The position numbers and the translations under genes are program-made. The notes beneath the pieces were generated by a model. That model worked only from the letters and a program-made list of their open reading frames with translations, was not told where the DNA came from and did no database searches. Below are positions 13,816 through 25,700 of a stretch of 64,000 bases of DNA, one piece after another. This stretch comes from Sanderia malayensis. Lineage: Eukaryota; Cnidaria; Scyphozoa; Semaeostomeae; Pelagiidae. The stretch spans positions 868,001 through 932,000 of the forward strand of contig RQOL01000882.1 in NCBI GenBank assembly GCA_013076295.1, read 5' to 3'. Every line of letters starts with the position of its first letter. The first letter of the stretch is position 1.

Positions 13816-16800
13816 GCTTTTGTTGTTGTTGTTGTTGTTGTTGTTGTTGCTTTTGTTGTTGTTGTTGTTGTTGTTGCTTTTGTTGTTGTTGTTGTTGTTG
13901 TTGCTTTTGTTGTTGTTGTTGTTGTTGTTGTTTGTGTTGTTGTTGTTGTCACCCCGTATTTTATTCTATCGTGTATTCAAGCACATTGTGTTACACTGTG
14001 GATTTATTTAATGAATCAATTTGATTTTTGATTTTTTAGGATGAATACCCTATTGAAGAAATTCCAGCTCGCTTCAAACATTACAGACATGAGGTTAGCA
14101 AAATGCAATTTTGCATTGTTGTCTTTATCAAGTGAATGAAACTCTCAATGGCCTATAATTGTCATTGGTTCTCAGTAATTTTCATAGCCATCATAATTGT
14201 GATAATTTTTATTTATTATTAGGAATTTGATTGATTTTGTTTCAGACCAAGAAGCAGACCGATATCTTAAAAAACGATTTAGCAGAATTGAAACAGAAGG
14301 TATTTTTCACTAATTCACCCAACCCTCGCTGGTCTTATGTTGCAGGAAACATTCGTATCTTTTATGATGGCAAATTGCATGCACCCCCTGGATTGTTTTT
14401 GCTCCGCATTGCTTATCAATGGTTCTAGTGGGTTTGGGAGGGGGTACATTGCAAGTATTAAATGCATTTGCTTGTTTGTAGTATAATAACAAGGTGCAAG
14501 CCTTGAAGGGGATGATGGAACTCAGGAACAACTGGAATCTGGTCAGTATATCATTGATTTATTATCATAAATTATAATAATTAGCAATATAATATCATAT
14601 ATTATATTTGTTAACATTATATATTCTTGTGATACAATATATATTCTTGATAATTCTTGTTAAATTTGAGCTGGCTTTTATGCATGTTATTTTGCAGGAG
14701 CGTGATGAGATAGTCAAACAGTTGGAGACAGGACAATTGTTGAAGGTGGGTACTTCAATCTTATCGATTTATGCTAATTTATGTTTAATTATTTATTTAG
14801 ATTCATTTATTCAGATTGATTGTAGTTGTAGGGCTTTTGTTGTTGTTGATAATCATTTTCTTTTATTTTTGTTTTCCAGGAAGAAGCTGAAAGAGAGGTT
14901 AGATGTTGTTGCTGTAGTTTCTTAAATTTTTTATGTAACTTAATTTCTCCAATTTAATCTAATTTAATTTTTGATTCATTTACAGGCCGATATCACAATG
15001 TTACAACTGGTAAATTCTGTTTATTGTCGCATTTTGAAATTTATTTAATTTTTTTTAATTATTGCATTTTTATATGAAATGTTATATTTAATCAGTCTCC
15101 CATTTCGAAAGATGAAGTATTATATTTTCAATTTTCCAGGAAGAGCTGATGGCTGAGCAGGAGGAGATAGTAAGCTTATACATTCACAATAATGAACAAA
15201 GTTTAAAAATTATATAGAAGTCATATTAAATACTGACCATTTTTGTTAGTCATTTCTTATATATTTTTATGATGAACATGCGTTGTTTATTATGAATGTT
15301 TTTTTGGTTTTTTCCTTAGAGACTTGAATTGAAGTTGAAGAACGCCGCACTGGTTGAGGTTGAAACTATGACAAGCCCAATAATGAACCTCGATTCCCTG
15401 CAAACCTCGGTATGATGTGGAGGCTTTACGTTACCCAATTGAATATGTCTGACATTTAATATATATGAAGTATACCTCCTGTGCTTTTGTATTGCTTGTG
15501 GATGGCTCATATAGACCTTTCAGGGGTGACAGTATGAGACAATATAGTCAGACACTTTACCCCCTGGAAATATGTCATTTTGTATTATTTATCGATCTTA
15601 GACGTTGATGTTCCCGGGGGATAATCGTTTGAAGCAAGTAAGTTGGCATTGAATTGAATTTTGTTTTTCTTCAGCATCAAGTGAATGTTGCATCGCAAAT
15701 TTCGCCTGGCGAAATCCCAGACCAGCCAGGTAGCAGACCAGCAACAACACCAACCATTATAACAAGCGACGAAAATACTGTCAAGGTTGGTCCGTGAAAT
15801 AGCCATATGCCTCAGTTTACATACTCTTGTTAACTTTTCCATATCAATCGATTTCTAGTATTTTTATCCTCGCCACTACCTCTACCATTTTTGAGGGGAG
15901 GAAGGGGGGCCATATGATTTATACATTATTGTGAGGCAACTCAGGTTTTGTTACGTCACAGATGCACTTCATTGCAGCTCGTTGCGAGTGGGAAGGAGTT
16001 GGGCATGCTCATGTATTGCGCCCCTTTCATATTATGACCACCCTGACTCTAGCGGTATAAGGTGAAGGTGTAACTGCTAGATGTATTCTTAGATGTGGAT
16101 TATTACTGATTGCCTCACCACCGCTAACATTGTTTTCATCGCCACAGGTATTGCATACCAGTGAGCCGATATCCGAAGAGCTCCCTGTGCCAACTGCACA
16201 GATTCGTGATCAAGTACTCAGTGCGCGTGCGCGAACAAGATTAGTGAACTCGGCATTGAAAAGTCATCCAGTTTCTCGAGAAGTCTTCACATTCTATCAA
16301 GGACTTTTGCAGTTCAAGCAGTGCATCGCAGACGCTTTGAATAAAGAAGAACTTCATAACGAGGCTGTAATGCTAGATGAATGCGAGGTTGTACCACTGG
16401 AAGAGGTTTGTCATCATCATAATCATGATTTGATTTTTTCTATTTGATTTCCAGTTGTTTGATGCTGTGTGTTTTTTGGCAACGTAGGATGAACATATGG
16501 CGATTTTAGAGAATATTTCAAATATTAGAAGCAGTTCATCTCAGGTATTTTACATCAATCTTTTTGCAAGCTTAATTCATGTCTTCGTACTTATGTTTAT
16601 TTACAAATGTGTTGGACTTGAAACTAATGACTTATAATTTGTGATTTATGAAATACGATCTTTGACCTTCTGGTTGTTTTGTAGATCTTTGACTGCATGA
16701 AAGAAATTATTCCAGATTTAATATCATCAGAAGATATTTTGTTCTCCAACATAAATGAGACTGCAAATGAATACACAAAAATAGATTCTCACGAGAAAGA

Positions 16801-19800
16801 TGGTAAGAAGATAACTTATGATTTATGACCTGTACCCTTTGATCCCTGTAACCAACGACCTATGACCAGTGACCCCTATGACCTATGGCCTCTATGACCT
16901 ATACCCAACGACCTATAACCAACGACCTATACCCAACGACCTATGACCTATGGCCTATGACCTGTGACTTTTTTAGGTGTTTATGAGTCATCAGTAAAGG
17001 AAGAAACAGACCGGGGGATCGCATCTAATGAAGACGAGAAAGTGAAGTCTGGAGCCGAGAGTTTAAAGGCCAGTATTGCAAGTCACGATGAGCAGCCAAA
17101 GGTCATGTCAGGGGTCAAACGCGAAGGGGACAAAGGTGACAGAGGTGACAAAGGTGACAAAGGTGAAGAATTTAAAGAACCAGCAAAATCTGTCAATGAA
17201 CTCAACGTAAGCTTAATATGACCCCCTGATTATTGTTATGTTTGTATTGATATGAAGTGCAGAATAGCAAGTGATAAGGGGGTTTCTGTGTTTTTAGGTA
17301 AGCTCTGAAGATGATAATAACGGTGGGAGGAAGAAAAAGAGGTTGAGTTCCAGGGAAGGCAGAAAACAACTGATTTCTGATTACAAACAACTCATCGATA
17401 AACACCAAACGCTAACAGAGGTTCGTCTTCAATTTAACTCAACTCAACTCGATTTATTCACAGCTATTATGGTGTTCATTTCATGCCGGTAGCTCAGCAC
17501 ATTGTCATAAAACCATCTGTTCACCCCCCTCTTTAATAAGCCTCCCTTTCGAAACGAGATTGCTCAGAGATCGAAACCGAAGGTGATCTATTAATGACAA
17601 TAATAAGCCTCTTGGAGTCCATCCCATCACATGATAACATAAAATATTCCCCCTCGAAACGGGATTATTCTGGCGCCTACTCAATCTATTTCTCTTTAGC
17701 TAATATTCCTTCTGGTGCTACTCAATCTATTTCATTGTGGTTATGTTCCTTCCTATTTATTTGTTATTATTGTTATTATCATTTCAACAGGAGTTCGAAA
17801 ACATCAAGCGAAATCTGAAACAAACAACAACAACATATGAACAGCAGTTGACGCAAAATGCTGACGTCATGGATGGAATGAAGAATGCAATCCAGGAATT
17901 AAAGAAACAATTAGAAAGTTATGAAATTACACATCCACTTACAGTAAAAGCTTCACAGGTATTCAACGCATTTTAATTCTTTCCCAACAACTAGATGTTT
18001 TACTTTTTTTACTGCGTAAAAACTCTAATAAGCCCCACGTCTCCAACAAGCCCCCCTCTGCAATAAGCCCCCCTCTCTATTAAGCCCCAGTCTCCCTTTA
18101 GCCCCCTCTCCATTAAACCCCCTCTCTAATAAAGCCCCTCTCTAATAAAGCCCCTCTTCCCTAAGGCCCCTCTCCATTAAACCCCCTCTCCATTAGGCCC
18201 TATCTCCATTCTGTTTTAATTACAGCCTATATTTATACGACCTTCTCAAAACAAATTGTATTTATTGGTTGTGTGTTTTACTATTTATTTATTTATTTTT
18301 TTTAAATATTGATCAGACCGACTCGTCGGATTTCATGTTTACTCGCCTCGATATGGAACACAATGCAAGGGCACTAAAACGAGGTTTGCAGAGTGGAAGG
18401 TTGTCTTACGATGGTTATACCGAATTATGCAACAAAATGGAAGATTACGTCAGTATTCCCGTGAAGAGGTTTGGAAGATTGGCAAGGAAATATCTTCATT
18501 TTTCTCGTATGAAAGAAGTTGGTATGTTTCAGGCATTTTCATTTGCAATATATCCAGCTATTCATCTACAATATATCCAGCTATTCATCTGCAATATATC
18601 CAGCTATTCATCTGCAATATTTCCAGCTATTAATCTGCAATACATCCAGCTATTCATCTACAATATATCCAGCTATTCATCTGCAATACATCCAGCTATT
18701 CATCTGCAATATACCAAGCTATTCATCTGCAATATATCCAGCTATTCATCTGCAATATATCCAGCTATTCATCTGCAATATATCCAGCTATTCATCTGCA
18801 ATACATCCAGCTATTCATCTGCAATATACCAAGCTATTCATCTGCAATATATCCAGCTATTCATCTGCAATATATCCAGCTATTCATCTGCAATATATCC
18901 AGCTATTCATCTGCAATATATCCAGCTATTCATCTGCAATATATCCAGCTATTCATCTGCAATACATCCAGCTATTCATCTGCAATATACCAAGCTATTC
19001 ATCTGCAATATATCCAGCTATTCATCTGCAATATATCCAGCTATTCATCTGCAATATATCCAGCTATTCATCTGCAATACATCCAGCTATTCATCTGCAA
19101 TATACCAAGCTATTCATCTGCAATATATCCAGCTATTCATCTGCAATATATCCAGCTATTCATCTGCAATATATCCAGCTATTCATCTGCAATATATCCA
19201 GCTATTCATCTGCAATATATCCAGCTATTCATCTGCAATGTATCCAGCTATTCATCTGCAATTTGTTCAGCTATTCATCTGCAATTTGTCCAGCTATTCA
19301 TCTACAATATATCCAGCTATTCATTTGCAAATATCCAGCTATTCATCTGCAATATATCCAGCTATTCATCAACAATATATCCAGCTATTCATCTGCAATA
19401 TATCCAGCTATTCATTTGCAATATATCCAACTATTCATCTGCAATATATCCAGCTCTTTTTCTACAATTATTTTGCATTTAACTTTTATATTCTATTAGA
19501 GGAGGCAATTCGCACGTCGAAGTCTTTAGACGACAGAGTTTACGATTTATTGGACAAAATGGAAGATTTTCAAGAGAAGAGAACAATTCAATGGGAAAGC
19601 AGAATGGAAAATTTGACAAAGGAGAGAGAGCAAATTGCAAAATTACTAGTAAAAACACTGGAAATGATTGAGCACGAGACAGGAATATTCCTTATCAAAC
19701 CAATCATGTCTGTTCCCTCAAGGCACGTGACTTCTGCCGATTTCATTTTAATATGTTGCCATGTGCAGTGAAGTTCGTTATATGAGGGTGAATTGTATAC

Positions 19801-22044
19801 TATGAAGTAGTTCAACAAGGGACCAGTTGTTTAATTTGCTATATACAGTGAAGTTCGTTATATGAGGGTGAATTGTATACTATGAAGCAGTTCAACAAGG
19901 GACCAGATGTTTAGTTTGCTATATACAGTGAAGTTTGCTATATGAGCATTAGTTGTATACTATGAAGCAGTTCAACAAGGGATTAGATGTTTAGTTTGCT
20001 ATATAAAGTGAAGTTCGTTATATGAGGGTCAATTGTATACTATGAAGCAGTTCAACAAGGGACCTGGCATTCATTAATGGTCACGTGACGCGTTGTATAA
20101 TCTTTGATTGGCTATTAATTTCAGGCATCGAATCGGAAGCGGATATGTCGTCAGCAGAAGAATAAAGTCAAGTGAACCGGATGTGGGAAAGAGCCAATCA
20201 GGTGCAGGCTATTTGTCTGTCCAACCAATACAATCGCCCCGAAATAAACTTGAATCTTCAACCTCGATTCAGAGCACGCGGCAATTGGAAAATGGCGCGC
20301 TAAATATTGACGTGAAATCAGTAGACCGTGATGAAGGTGGAAACGAGGCTGTCTGGAAGGTAGGCTGCTATTCTATTGAGTATGTTCCATTGTATTGAAC
20401 ATGTTCTTATTAAGAAGATGTTTGTCTCATGTGAAGAGGTGTTTTAAGGCTTCGTAAGGGGCCATTTGTACCAGTCAACTGATCTTGATGATATATACTC
20501 AAGCGAGCGGAGCGAGCCAACCCATTGCACGTGGGATACTTGATCCCAGTCCTCGTGATCCCAGGTCTTACCGATCAATGTTGAAGTCGAAATTGAAAAT
20601 TTGTTATCAGTATCTCTCTGTTATACAATCCTGTGTCAAATTGCAACATTAGGGCTAAGATTAGGGTTGGGGTAAGGGTTAGGCCGTCTTTTGATGATGT
20701 TTGTTTAATTTTTCAAGGTCAGCTCATCGTTGAGTAGTCGGATTCAAGACTCGAACATGCAGCCAGATTTGCCAAAGATATTTGAATTGGATTTGAACCG
20801 CAGTATGTTCACGAACAACCATATAAGGTATTACGATCTTCTTTACAACAATAGCAACAGTAACCCTGCGCCTCCACAATGGCAGTTGCGCTGTTGCTCA
20901 AAGCTGTCTTTTAAAGAGTTGAATGATTGGTAAAGATTGATTAAAACTAACCCAGGTTAGATTTTTGTAGTGTAAACGTAGGTTGAGTCAACCCATCTAC
21001 GAAGGTGGGTTGACTCAACCTGGGGCGAACCTGGGTTAGTTTGTGTAGTGTAAACAGGGCTATAGCTTCTTTTCATTTTCAGTGCAAAGATTTCATCGAC
21101 AGCAAGTCACGTGGGTAATAATGGACCAATGCAATCGAATATATTGTCTTACGTCACTGTTACGAGACCAACTGGGGGACTGCCCAAAAGATTTCATATT
21201 GATTCAAGTGTTACAGGTATAACATTGATTCTAACAACAACAACAACATTTATTGTGCCACACCCTTCACTAATTGTGAAGCTTGATTGCCACGCCTTTA
21301 TTCATCCCTCCACTATATCTTATAATTTTTATTTGATATAGGTTCTGATATGTACAAACTTTCTATACCATACCATGCTGCATAGTCTATTGCATGATCT
21401 ATCCTATCCATGTATCCAACCGGCTAACCCTAACACTAACCCTAACCCTGACTCTAACCCTAACCCTAACCCCAACCCTGACCTTGAACCAACCCTAACC
21501 ATAACCACTCATCTCATGAATTGTCATTCATTTATCCTATTCATCTTCTTTCCAACTGTCCAGTCCAACCCTGGCCCTCACCCTGGCCTTCACTTCTAGC
21601 CCTAGCACTAACTCTAATGCTAACCCTAACCCCAACCATTACCATAACCATAACCATTCATTAAATTTCATACATTTTAGTGTATTTTTTATTCAGCATT
21701 TGCTTTTGTTTTTCAGAGGACGTTCCACCACCATCTCCATTCGACGAATTGCATCATCGTAAAATGTCGCCCCATAATGCACCGCTCCCTCCAATTCGAT
21801 CATCCATTTCAGACGCAAATGATGACGGAAGGTAATTTGTTTTGTTCTATCAGAATTGCCAATTTCCTGTTCTGCCTCTTTATGTCTTGTATTTTATTCC
21901 AATCTAAAATTCTCCCGTTTCCGTTCAGTTGCAAAAGCACGAATGTACTTGACTTATCGCTTGTTGCTTCCTTTCAGGTCCGTATCAACGTATTTATCCG
22001 ACGCCGAGAGACACTTTTCTCCGATTTTAGCCCAAATAAGGTAA
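5105..22044 (+). CDS. Large coiled-coil protein, 38 exons, 1512 aa, family not recognised
   Basis: Exons: 5105-5266, 5460-5582, 5924-5968, 6067-6129, 6270-6290, 6422-6507, 6623-6724, 6835-6920, 9962-10034, 10229-10256, 10634-10801, 11774-11840, 11940-12061, 12292-12453, 12678-13041, 13210-13544, 14040-14093, 14246-14299, 14482-14541, 14698-14745, 14880-14897, 14986-15009, 15140-15169, 15320-15409, 15675-15785, 16148-16405, 16488-16544, 16685-16802, 16977-17206, 17298-17420, 17791-17958, 18317-18521, 19500-19722, 20125-20359, 20718-20827, 21083-21216, 21717-21831, 21978-22044. They sum to 4539 nt, exactly 1513 codons, and every phase matches. The start MAEEEEVERSKSGF is the first ATG in frame. 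Heptad-like, Lys/Glu-rich helices occupy much of the protein. Exons 15-16 and 35-37 are Ser/Pro/Thr-rich and probably disordered. Exon 29 has a short GDKGDRGDKGDKG tract. There is no signal peptide or membrane segment, so it is probably cytoplasmic, perhaps cytoskeletal or ciliary (inference only). The last codon is followed by GTAAAG, so a further 3' exon is possible. Confidence 0.85.
7140..9270 (+). repeat. TTAGGG-like array with 130-150 bp units, bracketed by a duplicated flank
   Basis: Runs of GTTAGG (about 7320-8710) alternate with units of about 130 bp containing GGAGGAGAAAGGTGGTCAG, GCGCAGGAGCGTATATGACG and GGCATTGGCCTTAG. Two unit subtypes alternate, and a longer block recurs at a spacing of about 550 bp (7876 and 8427). 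The array is bracketed by direct copies of one flank: about 7145-7310 and about 8950-9260 share AGGTGATAGCTTC, CTTTCAAATTTGCTTCGGTC and CTGCAGCGCC. The whole lies in the 3-kb intron 8 of the coiled-coil gene. Confidence 0.85.
10375..10562 (+). repeat. ATCATTAATCACT microsatellite-like tract
   Basis: Degenerate repeats of ATCATTA/ATCACTA fill the intron before exon 11, interrupted at about 10430-10500. Confidence 0.6.
10875..11640 (+). repeat. Tandem minisatellite, unit about 115-120 bp
   Basis: About six and a half copies of a unit contain GTGCTATATTCAATGCTCC, CCATACCTTGTAAAGATAG and GCAAGCATACGTGTGCATCT. Two subtypes (CAGCCTTATAAA versus CGACCTTAGAAA) alternate, giving a dimer period near 233 bp. 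It sits between exons 11 and 12 of the coiled-coil gene. Apparent open frames through it are repeat artefacts. Confidence 0.85.
12096..12272 (+). repeat. 23-bp minisatellite, short array
   Basis: About seven copies of ATATATCCAGCTATTCATCTG lie between exons 13 and 14. It is the same monomer as the long array at 18540-19460 in the same gene. Confidence 0.85.
12495..12665 (+). repeat. 20-bp minisatellite (GATTATGTTTGATTACATTT)
   Basis: About eight copies with TTATG/TTACA alternation lie in the intron directly before exon 15. Confidence 0.8.
13546..13950 (+). repeat. (TTG)n tract with regular GCTTTTG interruptions
   Basis: About 400 bp of TTG trinucleotide repeat begins just after the GTAAGT donor of exon 16. 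It is broken by CTTTTG at irregular intervals of about 24-60 bp. The long poly-Cys, poly-Leu and poly-Thr readings through it are artefacts. Confidence 0.9.
16828..16972 (+). repeat. CCTATGACC/CGACCTATACC minisatellite
   Basis: Short degenerate repeats of ATGACCTAT and AACGACCTATA fill the intron before exon 29. Confidence 0.7.
18025..18205 (+). repeat. C-rich AAGCCCCTCTCCATT repeat
   Basis: Degenerate units of TAAGCCCCCCTCT/CTCTAATAAAGCCCC lie in the intron before exon 32. Related words occur at 17530-17660 and at 58600-58665 on the other side of the window. Confidence 0.65.
18540..19460 (+). repeat. 23-bp minisatellite array with higher-order structure
   Basis: About 40 copies of GCAATATATCCAGCTATTCATCT fill the intron between exons 32 and 33. 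Variant monomers (ATACATCC followed by ATACCAAGC) recur near 18687, 18801, 18963 and 19077. That gives a 12-monomer, 276-bp higher-order unit duplicated in tandem. Since 23 is not a multiple of 3, all three frames look open; none is coding. Confidence 0.95.
19763..20065 (+). repeat. Tandem repeat, about 75 bp unit
   Basis: Four copies contain GTGAAGTTCGTTATATGAGG and TATACTATGAAGCAGTTCAA. A further diverged copy lies at about 25536-25640 in an intron of the downstream SELENBP1 gene, so this is a dispersed family. Confidence 0.8.
20650..20690 (+). repeat. Degenerate TTAGGG-like patch
   Basis: A short run of TTAGGGTT/GGGTTAGG words lies in the intron before exon 35. It is a second interstitial telomere-like site in the same gene. 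Confidence 0.6.
20940..21062. mobile_element. Small foldback MITE
   Basis: The inverted halves AACTAACCCAGGTT and AACCTGGGTTAGTTT enclose a second hairpin, GGTTGAGTCAACCCA against TGGGTTGACTCAACC. The word TGTAGTGTAAAC occurs twice. It would fold almost completely. No target duplication is clear. Confidence 0.6.
21423..21655 (+). repeat. CCCTAA-like degenerate telomeric repeat
   Basis: Runs of AACCCTAACCCTGAC and related words lie in the intron before exon 37. They are in the opposite orientation to the TTAGGG arrays at 7.3-8.7 kb and 20.65 kb. Confidence 0.75.
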
Positions 22045-22747
22045 AGCAGGAACAAATTCGGTAAACTAGTGGGAAGGAAGATGCAAACACCGTTGGGAAC
22101 TGGCACACAGAATACCTTGGGAAAGTTTGACGTTGACATTTTGATGTACTGAAGAGTGTCTGACAGTTGTGTTGTTAATGCTAGCTGCATGTGTAATTAT
22201 CTTGCGGAACAAGGCTCTCTGATATGAAATGAGAGTCTCGACCCTTTGAGTATTGTTGACATTTTCCACATGACAAAGGTTGGCAGCTGTGGAATACTTT
22301 TGAATGGAAGCAAATGGAAGGCTGTCTTCACCCGAACGAGGTCCACGTGCAGACGTTCAGAGAGTCTCGTTCCCAGGGTATCAGCAAAAGGGGGTCCAGC
22401 CCAGGGAGCCCCAACCCACGCCCCCTGCATTTAATTTTTGATAGTTTGACAATCAGCGTTTTGTAACAATTTCCTCTTATTCCTGGCCTAGCATAATCTC
22501 TCCTTTTTATCGAATTTCTCTGATAAGAGTTACTAAATGCTAAACTGGCCTCAGAGATCAATTTGAGGAAGTTTTTCGGCGGCCGAGAGGGCCAGAGAGG
22601 CCGCGGGCCACAGTTATGGGTATGGTTTGTTTTGCAAAGCAATTCACTTCTCTGCAAACTGAATAAATTCAGCAGGAGGTTGCCGTTGTTAATTTGGTAT
22701 TTAGTTTTGCTTTCATCTAACTCCAAGATTTCAGCCGCGAATTTAAA
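22045..22747. other. Intergenic spacer
   Basis: This lies between the stop of the coiled-coil gene and the start of the SELENBP1 gene. A GC-rich patch occurs near 22560-22615. I see no gene or clear repeat. Confidence 0.4.
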
Positions 22748-25700
22748 ATGACAAGTAAGTTGATAATTTAATTTGTTTTCGTTATTAAATAATGTCGAAA
22801 TTGGGGTTAATTTGAAAGAAATTAAAGGAAAGAAATTTGAAGACGCAACTGTTGAAAATGGACGCACTTACATCTCGTGATAAAACCACAAAGTTATCTC
22901 CTTTCGCTAAACTCTGTTGGCTATTGATAAATTCGTATTTTTATGTGCAAATATTAAAGCCAGTATTTATCATTCTTTGATATCCATTAAAGTAAAGTTT
23001 GTAAAAATATTGAGGCTCAGAATTGTTAGAGTTATAATAACCAAGCTCAAATTTCATATTTTAAAATTTGTAAAATTTTTATAGAAGCGCTGTATCAACT
23101 ATTTTTCACTTTTTATTCTGGAAATAGCTTTGCTGGAATAAATAATTCTGCAGATATTACAAAGAATATATGTGTTGCTTTAGGACCAGTTTCAAATAGC
23201 CATCATGTTAAAATACATACAGATAGCCGATTGTATTTTGTTTTGCAAACTTCTTCTGCTTTCACAGAAGGGGGTGATGCAAGAAACCTCAAGAATGCTG
23301 ACAACTTTACTATGTACCGAAGAGAAAGTCACCAAGAAACTTTTCAAATCAAATAATTTGATCACTGTCAATAACTGAGAATCGCTCGCGATTAACCTAA
23401 GATCAAAATTAAACTTCTTTCTTCGTTTTTAGCCACAATTGTAAGCAAAGTTTGAGTTTCAAAGATTTTTTGCGTCTGTGCTATCCTTTGTCTACACCAA
23501 ATGTGAACCTAAAGTATGGCTTAAACAAAACGAATACGCCCTTATTCTCCCTCTCTCGACTGGAGGTCTTTTCACATGTTTATCAAAATAAAACCCATTG
23601 CCAAAACCATAGAAAAGGGGATTAAGAAGAATATGGAAAATGGAAAACGCTTGCTTGTACAAAGCCAGGAAAACAAAACAAAACGGAAGATTTTCGTGTG
23701 CATTAAGTTGGATCGGGGCTACGGTCAAGAAGCCGTTAAGGAGTTGTTTATCATCCTAGGCCGCAGTTATTGAATTGAATTTCTGATTATTGTTTTAGTG
23801 ATTAATGATTTATTGATTAGTGATTGCTGATTTTTCTGATAGGCTGCAAATGTGGACCTGGCTATTCTTCGCCACTTGACGCCATGAAAAATGGACCAAA
23901 AGAGAAGATTGTCTACTTGCCCTGTATCTACCTGGACAATGAGAAAAATGATTATTTAGCAACTGTTGATGTTGATCCAGAATCATCTTCCTTCTGTCAG
24001 GTTTCTCATGTTGTTTACATACTTTTTATCTAAAGCCCAGGGGAGCACTCAGTACATAGACATACGGGGTGGTCAGTCCGATATTTTTGGGTAAGACTTT
24101 TGCCAAAAATGATATTTTTGGGTGACAACTTTGTCCAAAATGATATTTTTGGGTACTAAAAAAAAGTCAAAGCTATTCTGATATTTTTTGGCATATCAAA
24201 TTAGTCAAGCTTTATCCTTGATTACAGTTTTTGATATTTTTGGGTACAAGATATTAAAAAATTGATATTTTTGGTTTTTCAAGAAAATCAGTTCTGATAT
24301 TTTTGGGTTCCTTGTAAGATTATCGGAGTGACCTCGGATCCCCCCCGTATGTCCATGTACCGACTGCCGCCCACTGATCTGAAACAAAAGATCAGTGTTT
24401 CAGATCAGTGCTGCCGCCCCTGGGATCTAAAGCAATTACCATTGTTTTATTTCCGCTGACCACAATTCATTGATTCGCAGGTTATCCATCGTACCCCTGT
24501 GCCGATATCCGGTGCAGAATTACATCACAGTGGATGGAATTCATGCAGCAGGTCAGTGATTTTTTTTTTAAATTTCATTTCATTTATTCAAATTTAAACT
24601 TTTTAATTACAATATATTATTAGGGATATAAAAATATAATTGGGCAAGTTTAGGGCACTCGAAAAAAACTCAGAAGAGCTATCGAGCCAAGTGCCCTTTC
24701 CTCAATTTAAACAACAATTTTAATATAAATGAATTGCTTTGATTGCTTTGATTGCTTTGATTGCTTTAATTGCTTGGATTGCTCTGATTACTCTGATTAC
24801 TCTGATTACTCTGATTGCTTTGATTAGTGATTGTTGCCTTGATTTGTTAAATTTTCTCCTCAGTTGCCATGACGACCCTTCGAAGAAGAGAAACCGACTC
24901 ATCATGCCTTCGATCAACTCAACAAACATTTTCATTTTTGACACAGGAAGCGACCCCCGTGCCCCATCCCTCTTCAAGGTTTGTCGTTTTGCTATTTCAT
25001 GGTTTGGACGGGGGTTTGGGTGTTTTACATCTCTATCACATTACGATAATTAATTTCCACTTTGGTTTATCTACCGTAAATCTTTATCGACCCCCCAAGG
25101 GGCTGCGCAATAAAGTTAGAGAGGGGGCTGAATATAACTTCTTACATAAACGTCAGAAAACCTTCGTGTAAACTGCACACTGTGTGATTCATCAAAATTC
25201 CATCATTGTCCATAATTTCAAAACCAAGGGGAAACATCATCTTCCGAATTTAATATTTCATCTTTTGATACCACCGTCCTGTTGTTTACCTTTTGCTTAA
25301 TTAACTGCTTCGACATGGTGTTAAGTGTTTCGCTGAAACGAGGTTTGTGGTTGTTGTTGTTGCTCAGGTTGTGAAGGCAGAGGAGGTCTTTGAGAAGACC
25401 GAACTTGGTTACCCCCACACGACGCATTGCTTGGCGGATGGCAACGTCATGATAAGCGCCATGGGCGATAAGGAAGGCAATGCAAAAGGTAATAACATTA
25501 TATTTCGGTTACTTGTAAATCTAAGGCACTTCGATGATTTCGTTATATAAAGGGTGAATTGTATACTATGAAGCAGTTCAACAAGGAACCAGATATTTGC
25601 TACCCTTGGAAGTTCGTTATACGAGGCTTGAGTACCTATGTCTGTTGATAAAGTACGGAATGGAATCGGGCTGGAACACTGGGACCCTTCTGCTCTTGAC

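Noticed and set aside
13170..14024. Long open frames with poly-Cys, poly-Leu or poly-Thr
   Set aside because: They are readings of the (TTG)n intron repeat; the true exon ends at the GTAAGT donor at 13545.
18540..19460. CRISPR-like array
   Set aside because: Repeats are directly contiguous with no unique spacers, and the genome is eukaryotic.
18269..19771. 500-residue open frame rich in SSYSSAIYPAIHLQYIQLF
   Set aside because: It reads through the 23-bp minisatellite. Real coding exons (18317-18521, 19500-19722) lie at its two ends and are joined by splicing.
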